Positions 46,234 through 56,101 of a DNA stretch of 64,000 nt are shown in pieces. The DNA comes from Symmachiella dynata (GTDB lineage: Bacteria; Planctomycetota; Planctomycetia; Planctomycetales; Planctomycetaceae): assembly GCF_007747995.1 (NCBI RefSeq), contig NZ_CP036276.1, positions 3,711,001 to 3,775,000 of the forward strand, given 5' to 3'. How positions within the stretch are numbered: position 1 is the first letter of the stretch; each line of letters starts with the position of its first letter. Both the position numbers and the translations under genes were made by a program. The notes under the pieces were generated by a model. It was not told the origin of the DNA, did not search any database, and saw only the letters and a list, made by a program, of their open reading frames with translations.

Positions 46234-48564
46234 ATGTTCCATTTTCTCTCGCGGCATCTTCCCAGAATCTTGCGGTGGCGCCGCGCATTGGCTGCCTTCA
46301 CGCTCATCGCCTGCAGCTGCCCCGCCGTCTTAATGGCTCAACAACCTGCAGCCGGGCCTGCGAATCAACCCACCGGTCAAGTCAGGACCGTCGAATTGAC
46401 TTTGCCGCCGGTGACAGAGCTGAAACTGCTCATCGACTATGTGAGTGAGGAGTTAGGAATCCAATTCTTGTATGAGGATGAAGTCGCCCAAGAGAAGATC
46501 TCGGTTAGAGCACCCCAGGAGATCCCGGTCGATACGCTGCTGGATATCCTGCGCAGCGCTTTGAAGATGAAGGGGTTTGCACTCGTCGACGCGGACGTCA
46601 AAGGCTGGATGAAGGTCGTGAAGGCGGATGATTTGCCACGAATCGCCATGCCCCGCCAGGACCGCCCAATCCAAGACTTCCGCGGCACTGAAGCGGTTAC
46701 GCAAACCTTCCTGCTCTCGCACATGTCGCCCGACAAACTGAGTGGAATCATCAAACCCTTTCTGTCCAAGCAGGGGGCCAACGACATTACACTCCCCGAC
46801 CAAAACTTATTAATCGTGACCGACTACGCCGACAATCTGCGACGGATCGCCAAACTGATTGAGACAATCGACCAAGCGGGACCGGCTCGCGAAATTCAAT
46901 TCTACACAGCGCGGCACATCGCCGCCGGCGATTTGGTCAAACAATTGACCGCGACGCTCGCAGCCCGTGCCGCGACCGGGCAAGTGGGCCTTCGGCCGGT
47001 AACAATATCACAGGATGAGCGGACCAACCAATTGATGATCGTCGGGACCAAGGCGCAAATCGCGGAGGTGGATCGATTGGTCAAGGCCTTCGACGTCTCG
47101 CTAGAACAGCGAACCGAGATTTATTCGTTCCAGTACATCGACGCCATGCGGATCGATCGGTTGGTCAAGGATATTCTCGATCCGCTCACCGCCAAACGGC
47201 TCTATAGATCGGCGATCGACCGAGACGATAACCTGTTGATTGCGACCGGTACCGAAGCGGTTCACAAACGGATCATTTGGCTCCGTGAACAGATGGACGT
47301 GGCGACCAAACGTCCCAGTAGCGGCATGAAGATTTACCGTCTCAAATACGCCAACGCGCAGGATGTGCTCAATACGCTGCGGTCAGTTCCGTCTGCGAAC
47401 GTAGGAGGCGAGACTTTTGGGCCACGCCGTGGTGTTTCTGCCTTGGGACGCGGCGGTGTCAACTTGTCTCGAAATCTCGGCGGGAACGACTCGCCTATCG
47501 AATTTGTCCCTGGTCCCAATACACCAGATCAGCCGGGTGAACCGTCACCAGTGCCGCCTGCCGTGCGCGACGAACCTCGGGACGAACGTCCTCAAGACGA
47601 AATCCCCGGAATTGCCCCTCCCGCAGGATCAGTACTACCAGGTAATGCCAATGTCACCGTGGATGAGAATACCAACTCGCTGATTGTCTTTGCTGATCGG
47701 ACGGTGCAGGAGATGTATGCCGAATTGATCAAGGCACTCGATCGGCGGCGGTTGCAAGTGATGATCGAGGCCAAAGTGGTCATCATTGATACCAGCGATA
47801 ACTTCTCGCTGGGAGTTGAAGTGTCGGGGTTTAGCTCAAACGGCCTGCGGAGGATGTTTGAATTTACTTCCTACGGGCTGAGTAACGTGAATCCAGCCAC
47901 CGGAGCGCTCTCGCTAATCCCCGGTACCGGTTTCAACTGGACGCTCGTCGATCCGTCTGTTGCCGACGCGGTGATCCGAGCACTCACAACACATCGCCGG
48001 GCACAGGTCATGTCGGCTCCCCGGATATTAGTCAACGACAATGCTGTGGGGACTTTGGCCAGTGTCACAGAGGTTCCCTTTTCTAGTATCAATGCCTCGA
48101 ATACCGTGGCGACGACCAGCTTTGCTGGGTTCGCTGAAGCGGGGACGACCATTGACGTCAAACCCCGCATCACCGATGAAGACCATTTGCAGTTGGAGTT
48201 CAATGTTGCCCTGAACAGTTTTACTCAAACCGGGACGGATGGTGTGCCACCCCGGCAGACAGACCAGTTGAAGAGTGAAGTCATGATCCCCGACGGATAT
48301 ACGATCATCGCCGGCGGGTTGACACGACGCAACATGTCGCAGGGCCACGACGGTGTTCCCTTCTTGGAGAACATTCCCATCCTGCGGGAACTGACCAGTA
48401 GTTATGCTGAAGCGCAGAGCCAAACGACCTTATTCATTTTCTTGCGACCGGTGATTCTTCGCGACGACAAATTCCGCGATCTGAAGTATTTGTCCGATCT
48501 CGATCTTACCGAGGCATTGGAGCCGGGAAACTATCCCGTAGCCGCGCCCTTGTTGATAAAATAG
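46234..48564 (+). CDS. gspD: Type II secretion outer-membrane secretin GspD
   Basis: 776 residues, the usual secretin length. A basic signal peptide (RILRWRRALAAFTLIA) ends near VLMAQQ. Several N domains follow, including VPFSS-type loops; for example EIQFYTARHIAAGDLVKQL and MKIYRLKYANAQDVLNTL are N1/N2-like KH folds. A Pro/Asp-rich insert lies at about 420-460. The C-terminal secretin domain has VEVSGFSSNG, SAPRILVNDN, GTTIDVKPRITDEDHLQLE and MIPDGYTIIAGGL. It forms the gated outer-membrane channel of the pathway. Stop to gspE start is 82 bp, same strand. Rows of inner-membrane genes lie on the opposite strand further on. Confidence 0.92.
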   Translation: MFHFLSRHLPRILRWRRALAAFTLIACSCPAVLMAQQPAAGPANQPTGQVRTVELTLPPVTELKLLIDYVSEELGIQFLYEDEVAQEKISVRAPQEIPVDTLLDILRSALKMKGFALVDADVKGWMKVVKADDLPRIAMPRQDRPIQDFRGTEAVTQTFLLSHMSPDKLSGIIKPFLSKQGANDITLPDQNLLIVTDYADNLRRIAKLIETIDQAGPAREIQFYTARHIAAGDLVKQLTATLAARAATGQVGLRPVTISQDERTNQLMIVGTKAQIAEVDRLVKAFDVSLEQRTEIYSFQYIDAMRIDRLVKDILDPLTAKRLYRSAIDRDDNLLIATGTEAVHKRIIWLREQMDVATKRPSSGMKIYRLKYANAQDVLNTLRSVPSANVGGETFGPRRGVSALGRGGVNLSRNLGGNDSPIEFVPGPNTPDQPGEPSPVPPAVRDEPRDERPQDEIPGIAPPAGSVLPGNANVTVDENTNSLIVFADRTVQEMYAELIKALDRRRLQVMIEAKVVIIDTSDNFSLGVEVSGFSSNGLRRMFEFTSYGLSNVNPATGALSLIPGTGFNWTLVDPSVADAVIRALTTHRRAQVMSAPRILVNDNAVGTLASVTEVPFSSINASNTVATTSFAGFAEAGTTIDVKPRITDEDHLQLEFNVALNSFTQTGTDGVPPRQTDQLKSEVMIPDGYTIIAGGLTRRNMSQGHDGVPFLENIPILRELTSSYAEAQSQTTLFIFLRPVILRDDKFRDLKYLSDLDLTEALEPGNYPVAAPLLIK

Positions 48565-48646
48565 CCCTGCCGCCACGCGATGTCGCCAGCACCCCATCGT
48601 CGGATTGCGGAGCGTGTCGGAATGCTGAACTGGGAGCGGAATCGAA

Positions 48647-50377
48647 ATGGCGCTCGGCGAATTACCAAATCAAGAGTCGCAACTCGGGTCACTCACTCAG
48701 CGGTGGCTGGATGCGGTGACCGCCGTCGCAGGAGAACACGACACTCCCCTTCCCACGTCGGCACCTGAGCCGGGCGAATCGGCCACTGCCTGGGCGCGGC
48801 GAATCGAATTGCCGGATGTGATTGTGGCGGCTGCAGCCGCTCGTATCCTGGATGCTCCCTATGTGGAGTCATTGGTTGAATACCGACCGTCAGCGGAGTT
48901 CGTGGGGCAATTCCCGATTGGCTTCGCCCGCCAGCACGCCGTGTTGGCCTTCATCGAGGGAGAGAATATTACCCTCGCATTGCCCGGTCCCCAAGCCTGG
49001 GCGGTTTTGGACCGTGTGGCCCGCATCCTCAAGACCTATCCCACACCTTTTTTTGCACCGCGCGAACAGATCCTCCGCTCCATCAACACTGCCTATGAAC
49101 GGCAAAGTTCCCAACCGGACAATGTGCTGGACGCGCTCTCGCTCGACGACGCGAAGGCGAAACTTCAGGCGATGGAACAGCGGGACGACTTGTTGGCGAC
49201 TGCTGGACAGGCGCCTGTGGTGGAATTGGTCAACCTGATTTTGCTCGATGCGGTCAAAGGGGGCGCCAGCGATGTGCATTTCCAACCGTACCGCGAGAAA
49301 CTGATCGTCCGCTATCGAATCGATGGTGTGCTTTTTGACGCACACGAACTTCCCAAACAAATTCAGGAAGAAGCACTGAGCCGCGTCAAAGTCATGGGCA
49401 AAATGAACATCGCCGAAAAACGTTTGCCGCAGGACGGACGGGCCACCGTAGCAGTCGGAGACCGCATGATCGATCTGCGGATCGCTTCACTTCCTGGTAG
49501 CGACGGCGAGCGGGTGGTGCTACGACTGTTGGATAAAAGTTCGCAGATCTTCTCGTTGGCCAAGCTGGGCATGAGCGTCGACAATCAGGAACAGTTCCGC
49601 AAATTGATCAGCATGGAGCATGGGCTGATTCTGCTCACTGGACCGACTGGCAGCGGCAAGACGACAACGCTATATGCGGGACTCCAGGAAATCAATACCA
49701 GTGACCGCAACGTGGTCACACTGGAAGACCCGATCGAATATGACATCGATGGCATTAGTCAAACGCAGATCAATACCAAGAAAGGACTGACCTTTGCCAG
49801 CGGGTTGCGAAACGTGTTGCGGCAAGATCCCGACATCATCATGGTGGGGGAAATCCGCGACCAGGAAACGGCCGTGATGGCAATTCAGTCGGCACTCACC
49901 GGCCACTTGGTGTTTTCGACGCTGCATACTAATGACGCAGCCAGCGCGGTTACACGATTGTTGGATCTGGGGATTGAACCGTATCTCGTGAGCAGTTCCC
50001 TGCTTGCTGTATTGGCGCAGCGGCTGGTTCGCAAAGTCTGTTCAGCGTGCGGCACCCCCCAGTCGTTGACCGGCGAAGAGTGCGAGCAATTGGGCATTGA
50101 TCCTAACGACGCAAACGGGACCACTTACCAAGCGGGCAAAGGGTGCAACGCCTGTCGGCAGACCGGCTATCGCGGACGGATCGCTATCTCGGAGTTGTTG
50201 GTCATCGACGGAGCGCTCCGCAAACGGATTCAAGCACGGGCGGGAGCCAGTGAGATTCGCGAGACGGCCCAACAGTCCGGCCTGCGGCTGCTACGTGAGG
50301 ACGGAGTTGAGAAGATTCGTATCGGCACAACGACCCCCGAGGAAGTCAATCGGGTGACCGTCCGTTCGCAGACCTAA
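48647..50377 (+). CDS. gspE: Type II secretion assembly ATPase GspE
   Basis: 576 residues. An N-terminal domain of about 170 residues binds GspL in the family. The motor core has Walker A GPTGSGKTT at 332-340, the Asp box with EDPIEYDIDG, Walker B IIMVGEIRDQET and the His box STLHTNDA. A tetracysteine zinc module is present (CSACG then CNAC with 31 residues between). All catalytic motifs are intact. It powers pseudopilus assembly from the cytoplasm. GGGAGCGG precedes the ATG. It follows gspD and is probably co-transcribed with it; the inner-membrane genes are on the opposite strand. Confidence 0.95.
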   Translation: MALGELPNQESQLGSLTQRWLDAVTAVAGEHDTPLPTSAPEPGESATAWARRIELPDVIVAAAAARILDAPYVESLVEYRPSAEFVGQFPIGFARQHAVLAFIEGENITLALPGPQAWAVLDRVARILKTYPTPFFAPREQILRSINTAYERQSSQPDNVLDALSLDDAKAKLQAMEQRDDLLATAGQAPVVELVNLILLDAVKGGASDVHFQPYREKLIVRYRIDGVLFDAHELPKQIQEEALSRVKVMGKMNIAEKRLPQDGRATVAVGDRMIDLRIASLPGSDGERVVLRLLDKSSQIFSLAKLGMSVDNQEQFRKLISMEHGLILLTGPTGSGKTTTLYAGLQEINTSDRNVVTLEDPIEYDIDGISQTQINTKKGLTFASGLRNVLRQDPDIIMVGEIRDQETAVMAIQSALTGHLVFSTLHTNDAASAVTRLLDLGIEPYLVSSSLLAVLAQRLVRKVCSACGTPQSLTGEECEQLGIDPNDANGTTYQAGKGCNACRQTGYRGRIAISELLVIDGALRKRIQARAGASEIRETAQQSGLRLLREDGVEKIRIGTTTPEEVNRVTVRSQT

Positions 50378-50516
50378 TGTGCGGTCTCTGCCTCCCAATG
50401 CCCCTGCGGTTGATGTCGATGACATCTACGCAGAATCGTCGTGCTGGCCCAATAGATCCCATGGACTAGGCGTCTGTGATTTTGCCCACGGCTTAATCGA
50501 GACTCACGCATCCGTG

Positions 50517-51458
50517 CTACGACTCTTCATCAGTCGGCGGAAGCAGCGGAGGCTGAAAGAGAGGCTCAGCTTGTTCAGGGTCGGGAAGTACGACTGTTCC
50601 GGTTTCTTGTGGCTGGTCCACACTAGAAGGCGAGTCGGGCTCAGGCAACGGATCAGGCACAGGCGGGATACGCAGCACACCGGGCGGCGATGACTTGTCT
50701 TTGTCCAGCGGTTCGGGAGCGGGAGGAACCAGAGGACGTTCCTGGGAGGAATCGCCGCCATTCCAGTCGACCGAACCGTTCTCGTCAGAGATCGATTCGT
50801 AGTCGACCAGGCAATGGGGATTGAGCTCGATTTGCCGAGTGGCCCACGTGATCCAACCCGGTCGCGTGTCGTATAACAGCGTGTCTTGCAAGAGCGGCCG
50901 CACCATGTCGACCGTTTCTCCGTTGCGCACGCGGGCACGAGCCAAGTTGCCGATGACGTAAGGGTTTTGGGGATCTAATTGATACGCCATCTCATAATAC
51001 ATCAAGGCTTGATCGAGGTTCTTCGCGCTCTCGTACACCATGCCCAAGTTATACAGTGGTTCCAGTTTATCCGGCATCAGCTTGGCCGCGTATTGGTACT
51101 CCCAAGCTGCCAAATAGAGTTTCCGTTGCCAATAATAGAGCATCCCCAAAGTGTTGTGTGCGGGACCATAGGTGATATCGGCAACCAAAGCTGCCTGCAG
51201 ATGCTCTTCGGCCTTGGCTAAGTCGGAATGATGAGGTTTCCCATCCAAATACCGTTGAATGATTTTGAGCGCCTTTTCGTGTTGCTTGATTGCCGTTTCA
51301 GTGTCATGCCCGGGGGCAGCGGAAATTGTCTCATAGGTGGCCTCCTCATCGCTCTCCAGCAGTGCACATCCCACCAGCGCGAACCAACAGACAGTCACGA
51401 TCGTGCACCGCAGCAATCGCGACAAGTCGGCGGCAAGTGGACGTGGCGAGCAATTCAC
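50517..51458 (-). CDS. TPR-repeat lipoprotein at the end of the gsp operon
   Basis: About 313 residues using the GTG at 51458, which has GAGG eight bases upstream; a longer GTG frame reaches 51485. A signal sequence ends in lipobox ALVGC, so it should be lipid-anchored. Residues about 50-190 hold three to four TPRs (PAHNTLGMLYYWQRKLYLAA, LEPLYNLGMVYESAKNLDQA, NPYVIGNLARARVRNG). The C-terminus is Pro/Asp/Glu-rich and disordered. Lipidated TPR proteins commonly help secretins reach or assemble in the outer membrane (pilotins such as PilF). Placement last in the run of secretion genes supports such a role, though it is not proven. Confidence 0.75.
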   Translation of the reverse strand: MNCSPRPLAADLSRLLRCTIVTVCWFALVGCALLESDEEATYETISAAPGHDTETAIKQHEKALKIIQRYLDGKPHHSDLAKAEEHLQAALVADITYGPAHNTLGMLYYWQRKLYLAAWEYQYAAKLMPDKLEPLYNLGMVYESAKNLDQALMYYEMAYQLDPQNPYVIGNLARARVRNGETVDMVRPLLQDTLLYDTRPGWITWATRQIELNPHCLVDYESISDENGSVDWNGGDSSQERPLVPPAPEPLDKDKSSPPGVLRIPPVPDPLPEPDSPSSVDQPQETGTVVLPDPEQAEPLFQPPLLPPTDEES

Positions 51459-51641
51459 GCGGAAGACCTCGGTGAGCACAGACACAATGAGTAACGGTAT
51501 AAGGCGGCCATGCAGCGGTTCCTAGAAGGAGGCTGCAACAATCGCCGGGCTAGCATTATTTTGGAGTGTGAAATCAAGATGTGTGGGTGACGCCGATAAA
51601 TCAGGCGGAACGCACCGCACAAATTCAATGTGGCTATGTCA

Positions 51642-52187
51642 CTAGGGAGAGGCGGGGAGTTTAGGCTCGTAGATGTAAGTGGTCAATGCCAGTTGGACAT
51701 TCCACATCTCAATTTTCTTTTCCAACTCTTCCTCACCAGGCGGTATCCGCACGGCAATCGAACTCGCGTGCAGTCCTGCATCCAGGCGGTGGATTGCCAA
51801 CGCGAACTCGATCAATTGACGAAGTGTGACTTGCCGCAATTCCACATCGGTGACCTGTTCCAGATACGGTGAATCATTTATGCGACGCGGTGCGTGGGGA
51901 GCGATCTCCACGATGCTTTCTGTTTTGAGACCAATTTCCGTGGCTGCCATCTCACAAAGGTGATTGAACGATGCGCTCGTGCGGACGTCCTCCTCCACAA
52001 CGACCGGGGCAGTCCGCAAGCCTTTGATCTGTGCGGCGAGCATTGCGCAATCCTCCAACTGTGCCTCGGCCGCGTCCGCATCCGCGATTGCAGTCGCACA
52101 AGTCCAGGCCATCCAGAGGTCTCCCAGCGCCACCGTAGCGAATAGCGTGATGACCAGTGTGGGACGTTGGAACCAGGGACGGGTCAT
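51642..52187 (-). CDS. GspM-like inner-membrane secretion protein
   Basis: 181 residues with one N-terminal transmembrane helix (about 9-30, TLVITLFATVALGDLWMAW), a short helical coil and a ferredoxin-like periplasmic domain (about 60-175), as in GspM/PilO proteins. AGGAGG lies six bases before the ATG. Sequence similarity within this family is always low, so the call rests on size, topology and position just after the GspL-like gene, with which it overlaps by four bases. Confidence 0.7.
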   Translation of the reverse strand: MTRPWFQRPTLVITLFATVALGDLWMAWTCATAIADADAAEAQLEDCAMLAAQIKGLRTAPVVVEEDVRTSASFNHLCEMAATEIGLKTESIVEIAPHAPRRINDSPYLEQVTDVELRQVTLRQLIEFALAIHRLDAGLHASSIAVRIPPGEEELEKKIEMWNVQLALTTYIYEPKLPASP

Positions 52188-53545
52188 GATGGACCTCCTG
52201 TCTCGGAATTCACCGGTGCTGGGAGACGCCCCGAAATCCGAAACTCAATCTCGCGTTTGTCCTGCTGATGCGTGGTCGGCTGTGGTACATCCAGTCCTTG
52301 TTCGCGCAAGGCGGCTGCAATCCGCTCAGCATCGCTGTGAACTCGGACGTGCCCGACCAAGTGGAGTCGGTCTTGTTCTATTCGTGTCTCCAAGATCTGC
52401 AGCCGCATATCCTTCGGTAACGACTTGAGCACGCGCAACAGAATATCTGCCGATTCCACCTTTCGGGGCAGGTCGGTCCCCGTGCCTCGCAAACCCTTCA
52501 GCCGCGTCAATTCGCTCTGCAAATGCGCATGAACCCCAACCGGCACCTTGCGGTTGGGAAAGACGCGATGGAACAGATCCATCTGTGCGTCCCCGGCTGC
52601 CGTCCGGCGATGATCATGCTGACCGGCCTGCCACCACAGCGCAACGCCCACAGCAACAAACATCACCAGCGCGGCAGTTAATAGCGCTGTCAAATAGCCC
52701 CGCAAAGCACGGTATCGGTCGCCAACCCCCAGCGTGTCGCGCCGCAGATTGAGCGGTGGTGTCCGTTTACCCCGCAGGATTTCAGCGGCCTCGCGATAGG
52801 CGGCGGCCCGATAATCGGTCGCGTCGGAAATCAGCTCGACTTGGAGGCAGTCGCCGCTTGCCGCGCTCAGTTCGGAAGATTCCTCCTCGGTAAAACCTTG
52901 GGCGTGAATCGTCAATGTTTCCTCTTCAGCCATCAGCCGGGCGATCACCGCTCGTGACACACAACGCGAATCGGCCGGCAGGCACTGCCAATCGACGGGT
53001 CGGCCTCGGTCGAGTAGCCAAAACTCAACGGTCTCCTCGTGTTGCCACAACAGCGCATAACGCTCCAGTAAGCCAACCGTTTGACGCAGATGTTGCTGAA
53101 GTGCCAAGCGAGCCAGTGGCACGATCGCGTCGACGAGTACGCCCCGTGACTCCAGTTGGCCAATCAAGGGTGACCACGGAGCGGTTTCAGCCGCCACCAT
53201 GAAGGCGGTCGCTCCAGACACTTCAAAATCCAGTGCCACGTCTTCAGCGGCCCACGGCGCATACGGCTCGAATAGATAGGCCATCGCTTGACGTTTTTTT
53301 GCATGGCGGGAGGTCGGCAACGGAACGGTGGCTGCTACGCACCAAGCCGAGCCCAGCGCCAACAGCACCGGCTCACTTTGATAGCCGAGACCGACGAGCG
53401 CCTCATGCACCGGTTCGGTCAATTCGGCAGTCTGTGCAGGGTCCAGCGGTCGCGGATCGGTTTCCTCGATCGCGCGCGCGGAGACTCGCGCCACGCGCCA
53501 GTGCGAATCATCGCAAAGCACCACCCATTGTCGATCACCGGCCAT
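52184..53545 (-). CDS. GspL-like inner-membrane secretion protein
   Basis: About 453 residues from the ATG at 53545 (MAGDRQWVV); AAGAAGTG lies upstream. The longer frame to 53698 runs into the previous gene and is rejected. The N-terminal about 280 residues resemble the actin-like cytoplasmic domain of GspL/PilM. One transmembrane helix at about 325-345 (YLTALLTAALVMFVAVGVALWW) is followed by a small periplasmic domain. The protein should anchor GspE to the membrane and pair with GspM encoded next. The assignment is by architecture and order. Confidence 0.72.
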   Translation of the reverse strand: MAGDRQWVVLCDDSHWRVARVSARAIEETDPRPLDPAQTAELTEPVHEALVGLGYQSEPVLLALGSAWCVAATVPLPTSRHAKKRQAMAYLFEPYAPWAAEDVALDFEVSGATAFMVAAETAPWSPLIGQLESRGVLVDAIVPLARLALQQHLRQTVGLLERYALLWQHEETVEFWLLDRGRPVDWQCLPADSRCVSRAVIARLMAEEETLTIHAQGFTEEESSELSAASGDCLQVELISDATDYRAAAYREAAEILRGKRTPPLNLRRDTLGVGDRYRALRGYLTALLTAALVMFVAVGVALWWQAGQHDHRRTAAGDAQMDLFHRVFPNRKVPVGVHAHLQSELTRLKGLRGTGTDLPRKVESADILLRVLKSLPKDMRLQILETRIEQDRLHLVGHVRVHSDAERIAAALREQGLDVPQPTTHQQDKREIEFRISGRLPAPVNSETGGPS

Positions 53546-53558
53546 TGGATTCACTTCT

Positions 53559-54068
53559 TTAAAATTCCACCTTGATTTCTTGTGAGTGCTCTCCGCGGCG
53601 AACGTGGATCGATCCCTTCTCGATTTTGATAACCTCCACATCCGCATCCGGATCGCCCGCGTTACCCAACATTTCGCCCACCTTGCGGAAGACCTCATTT
53701 CCGCTACTCAGCCGGATGAGGGCCATGGACTTGGATGCGGTGCGCGCGTTGATCATCGTTGCCCGCAATTGCGATCGGATGGGCGGCGGTTTGGGTTTGG
53801 GAGGAGGTGCTTTCTTGGGGGGTGGGGGAGGATCGTAGAGTGGTCGCCGCAAGGGACGGTCCCAAACGGCGGCAAAGTCGCTTTTAGTGAGAGCGACCGC
53901 TTGCTCGGTTTGTGGCGGGGCGATTGTCGTGGCAACTATTTTGCCCCTCGGCGGCGCAGAATGTGCCCCCGGCGGTGGCGACCAACCCCAGGCCAGTATG
54001 GCGGCCGTCGCCAACAGCAATAGCAGCGTGGCCATCACGCAAATTTGTTTCCGGTGTCGCAACGTCAT
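53559..54068 (-). CDS. GspC-like secretion protein with proline-rich linker
   Basis: 169 residues from ATG 54068, with AAGGAAG upstream; the frame extending to 54401 lies inside gspK. One transmembrane helix near the start (VMATLLLLLATAAILAWGW) is followed by DFAAVWDRPLRRPLYD, a linker of about 20 residues almost all Pro and Lys, then an HR-like domain (SQLRATMINARTASKSMALIR in part, RKVGEMLG, VEVIKIEKGSIHVRRGEHS). This fits GspC/PilP proteins that connect the inner-membrane platform to the secretin. No PDZ domain is present, which is common in short GspC forms. Confidence 0.72.
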   Translation of the reverse strand: MTLRHRKQICVMATLLLLLATAAILAWGWSPPPGAHSAPPRGKIVATTIAPPQTEQAVALTKSDFAAVWDRPLRRPLYDPPPPPKKAPPPKPKPPPIRSQLRATMINARTASKSMALIRLSSGNEVFRKVGEMLGNAGDPDADVEVIKIEKGSIHVRRGEHSQEIKVEF

Positions 54069-54079
54069 CAAGAGCTTCC

Positions 54080-55006
54080 TTACCACGTAAACTGCAAAGT
54101 CTCGGCACCGCTGCCGTCTCCCGGCCGATCGACGATCAAAGTGTTCCAAGTGCGTTGGTGGCTGCGGCAGGTGATCCAGGCAGCGTGGCATTTGGATTCG
54201 TCGATAATCAATCGCCGTAATGCCGAGCGATCCTTGTTGTTGATTGTCATCCGCGACGTGAGCGCACTCAAACCCGTTTGTCCCGGCTCGGCCCGGAGGG
54301 CCAGTAATTGACCAACGGCCTCTTGACTGACAGTCGATGTACAAACTGTACGAACCGTAGTGGCGTCCGCCCGACGGATATTCAATTTGCCGCTGCCCCA
54401 ACAGGTCATCCGCCGGGTCGCTTTGCGGATGGACTGCGGGATGCGGCCGGGTTCCGTCACACCCACCGGTTCAAAGATCTGTCCCCAACTCCCCAGAGGG
54501 CTCATCTCGCGACTCAGCAATTTTGCGTTCGGCAAACGCACGTTGGTCATCACAACACCGCTTCCCGCACCACCGGCAAGGAGACCCACCACCCGCCGGA
54601 CTTCCTCCGGCGAGCGACGATAGATCATATTGAGATTTGCCTTCGCGTCCTCATCTGAGATGTAGAATTCAAATTGCAGCCCCCCCAGTTCGACTGTGCC
54701 GGAAAGCGTCGCTGGTAAGGGCCAAGTCAATTCCTCCGGTTTCACGGTGGCGGCTTGCGTTTCCAGTAACTCCTCCGCACGATCCAAGAACATCTGTTGG
54801 CAACTGATCGTCCCCCACCGCCGCTGCAAGCGTTCCTGCTCCTCCGCAGCATGCTGTGCCAATCGCAGGCTGCGCCGTGCCAAGCCCGCCAGTGAAATCC
54901 CCGCCATCGCGATCAACACCAGCACCATCACCAGCACAAACCCCGACCGTCGCCGTGGGCGACGTGTAAAGGACCGCATCAAATGTGGGGAGAATTGGTT
55001 TCGCAT
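54080..55006 (-). CDS. GspK-like minor pseudopilin
   Basis: 308 residues, the usual size for GspK, larger than other pseudopilins. A basic leader is followed by GFVLVMVLVLIAMAGISLAG, the hydrophobic helix with Gly at the prepilin peptidase site. The expected Glu at +5 is absent (Leu or Met there), as is typical of GspK. The globular part includes ISDEDAKANLNMIYRRS, resembling the family's helical domain. It should cap the pseudopilus tip with GspI and GspJ. Confidence 0.8.
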   Translation of the reverse strand: MRNQFSPHLMRSFTRRPRRRSGFVLVMVLVLIAMAGISLAGLARRSLRLAQHAAEEQERLQRRWGTISCQQMFLDRAEELLETQAATVKPEELTWPLPATLSGTVELGGLQFEFYISDEDAKANLNMIYRRSPEEVRRVVGLLAGGAGSGVVMTNVRLPNAKLLSREMSPLGSWGQIFEPVGVTEPGRIPQSIRKATRRMTCWGSGKLNIRRADATTVRTVCTSTVSQEAVGQLLALRAEPGQTGLSALTSRMTINNKDRSALRRLIIDESKCHAAWITCRSHQRTWNTLIVDRPGDGSGAETLQFTW

Positions 55007-55085
55007 GTTTGTTTGCGCACGCGCGAAGGAGTGGACCGTTTTTTGATTGATGATGAGGCTGATGGGTTAAGACACAGGACGCGAA

Positions 55086-55694
55086 TTATCGCAAATAGAA
55101 TGTTTTCTGAAGGAGCGGAGTGGCGTCACCGTTGCAAACCAGGAATGCCGTCACACGATTAGGCAGCGGACCATTTTCGACACCGTTCTGAAGGTCTGCT
55201 GCATAATCCGGATCGAACGAACGCATTTCGTCGGCAGGGAGCAGGACCAAGCGGCCCACATTGATACCCACGACTTCGGTCGCGCGGTTGTCGAGATTCA
55301 ACGAGTCACCGTGGATTTCATGGCGAAGCAACAATGGCGGGTGCTCCGTCGTCACGGCCACATATTGGATCGTCGTGGCGCGATGCAATGGCCGACCATC
55401 GCTAAAATCGCGCCCAGCATAACCAGTCAGTTCGAACCCGCCTGGAATCGGTTTAATGGTGCGGGAGTTTTTTAGGTCCCACTCCAATTGGTCGATCAAT
55501 CGTGTATGCCACGGCTCAGACGTCACGTCCGCCAGTAATACCTTACGTCCGTGGGTCATCGACTTCAGGACACCCAACATGGCCACCGTCAGCAGCGTAG
55601 CCAGTACGATCGCGGCCAACATCTCCACCATCGTCACGCCGGTGTGCCGGCTGAATGGTCTGACGATCGGTCTTTTCGAGTAATTTCTGATCAT
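55086..55694 (-). CDS. GspJ-like minor pseudopilin
   Basis: 202 residues. Prepilin-type leader then TGVTMVEMLAAIVLATLLTV with Glu at +5 after the cleavage Gly. The globular part is beta-rich with FSDGRPLHRATTIQYV. The start overlaps gspI's stop by four bases, showing coupling. Assigned as GspJ by length and position in the tip set (H, I, J, K). Confidence 0.75.
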   Translation of the reverse strand: MIRNYSKRPIVRPFSRHTGVTMVEMLAAIVLATLLTVAMLGVLKSMTHGRKVLLADVTSEPWHTRLIDQLEWDLKNSRTIKPIPGGFELTGYAGRDFSDGRPLHRATTIQYVAVTTEHPPLLLRHEIHGDSLNLDNRATEVVGINVGRLVLLPADEMRSFDPDYAADLQNGVENGPLPNRVTAFLVCNGDATPLLQKTFYLR

Positions 55695-56101
55695 TGTTGT
55701 GTGCCCCGCCGAGGCTGAGGCGTGAGGAATTCGACCGAAGCCAGCACCGTACTCCCCTTCGATCGCGGTGCCGCTTGCACCTCAAGCCGCGCCACTTGCA
55801 GACCATATGGCGTTTCCGCAGTCGTTTCTCCGCGCATGATCCGCCACGTGAATTGACCATCTGTAGATTCCCCCCATTTGCCGAGTCCCGGAACGCGGCG
55901 TGCCGACATCCAGGCAGCCATCTGTTGATCGGCGAACTCAATCGCCCGCAGCCGCTGCTTGGCAGCGCGGACTTGGCCCGCATGGGCGCGGTAGCTCATC
56001 AGGATTGTCACCAACAGCGTGGAAAGCAGGGCAATTCCTGCAACCACCTCAATCAGCGTCAACCCCCGCCGCGCGGAGTGCTTGGAAAATCCGTTCCACA
56101 T
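55691..56101 (-). CDS. GspI-like minor pseudopilin
   Basis: 136 residues, the shortest pseudopilin here, as GspI usually is. Leader MWNGFSKHSARRG, then LTLIEVVAGIALLSTLLVT with the conserved Glu. It overlaps gspH by 53 bases and gspJ by four. Likely partner of GspJ/GspK at the pseudopilus tip. Confidence 0.75.
   Translation of the reverse strand: MWNGFSKHSARRGLTLIEVVAGIALLSTLLVTILMSYRAHAGQVRAAKQRLRAIEFADQQMAAWMSARRVPGLGKWGESTDGQFTWRIMRGETTAETPYGLQVARLEVQAAPRSKGSTVLASVEFLTPQPRRGTQQ

Noticed and set aside
53559-54401. 280-codon version of the GspC-like gene
   Set aside because: The extra 111 codons lie inside gspK and read as Arg/Gly-rich non-protein; the ATG at 54068 has a ribosome-binding site and leads into the membrane helix.
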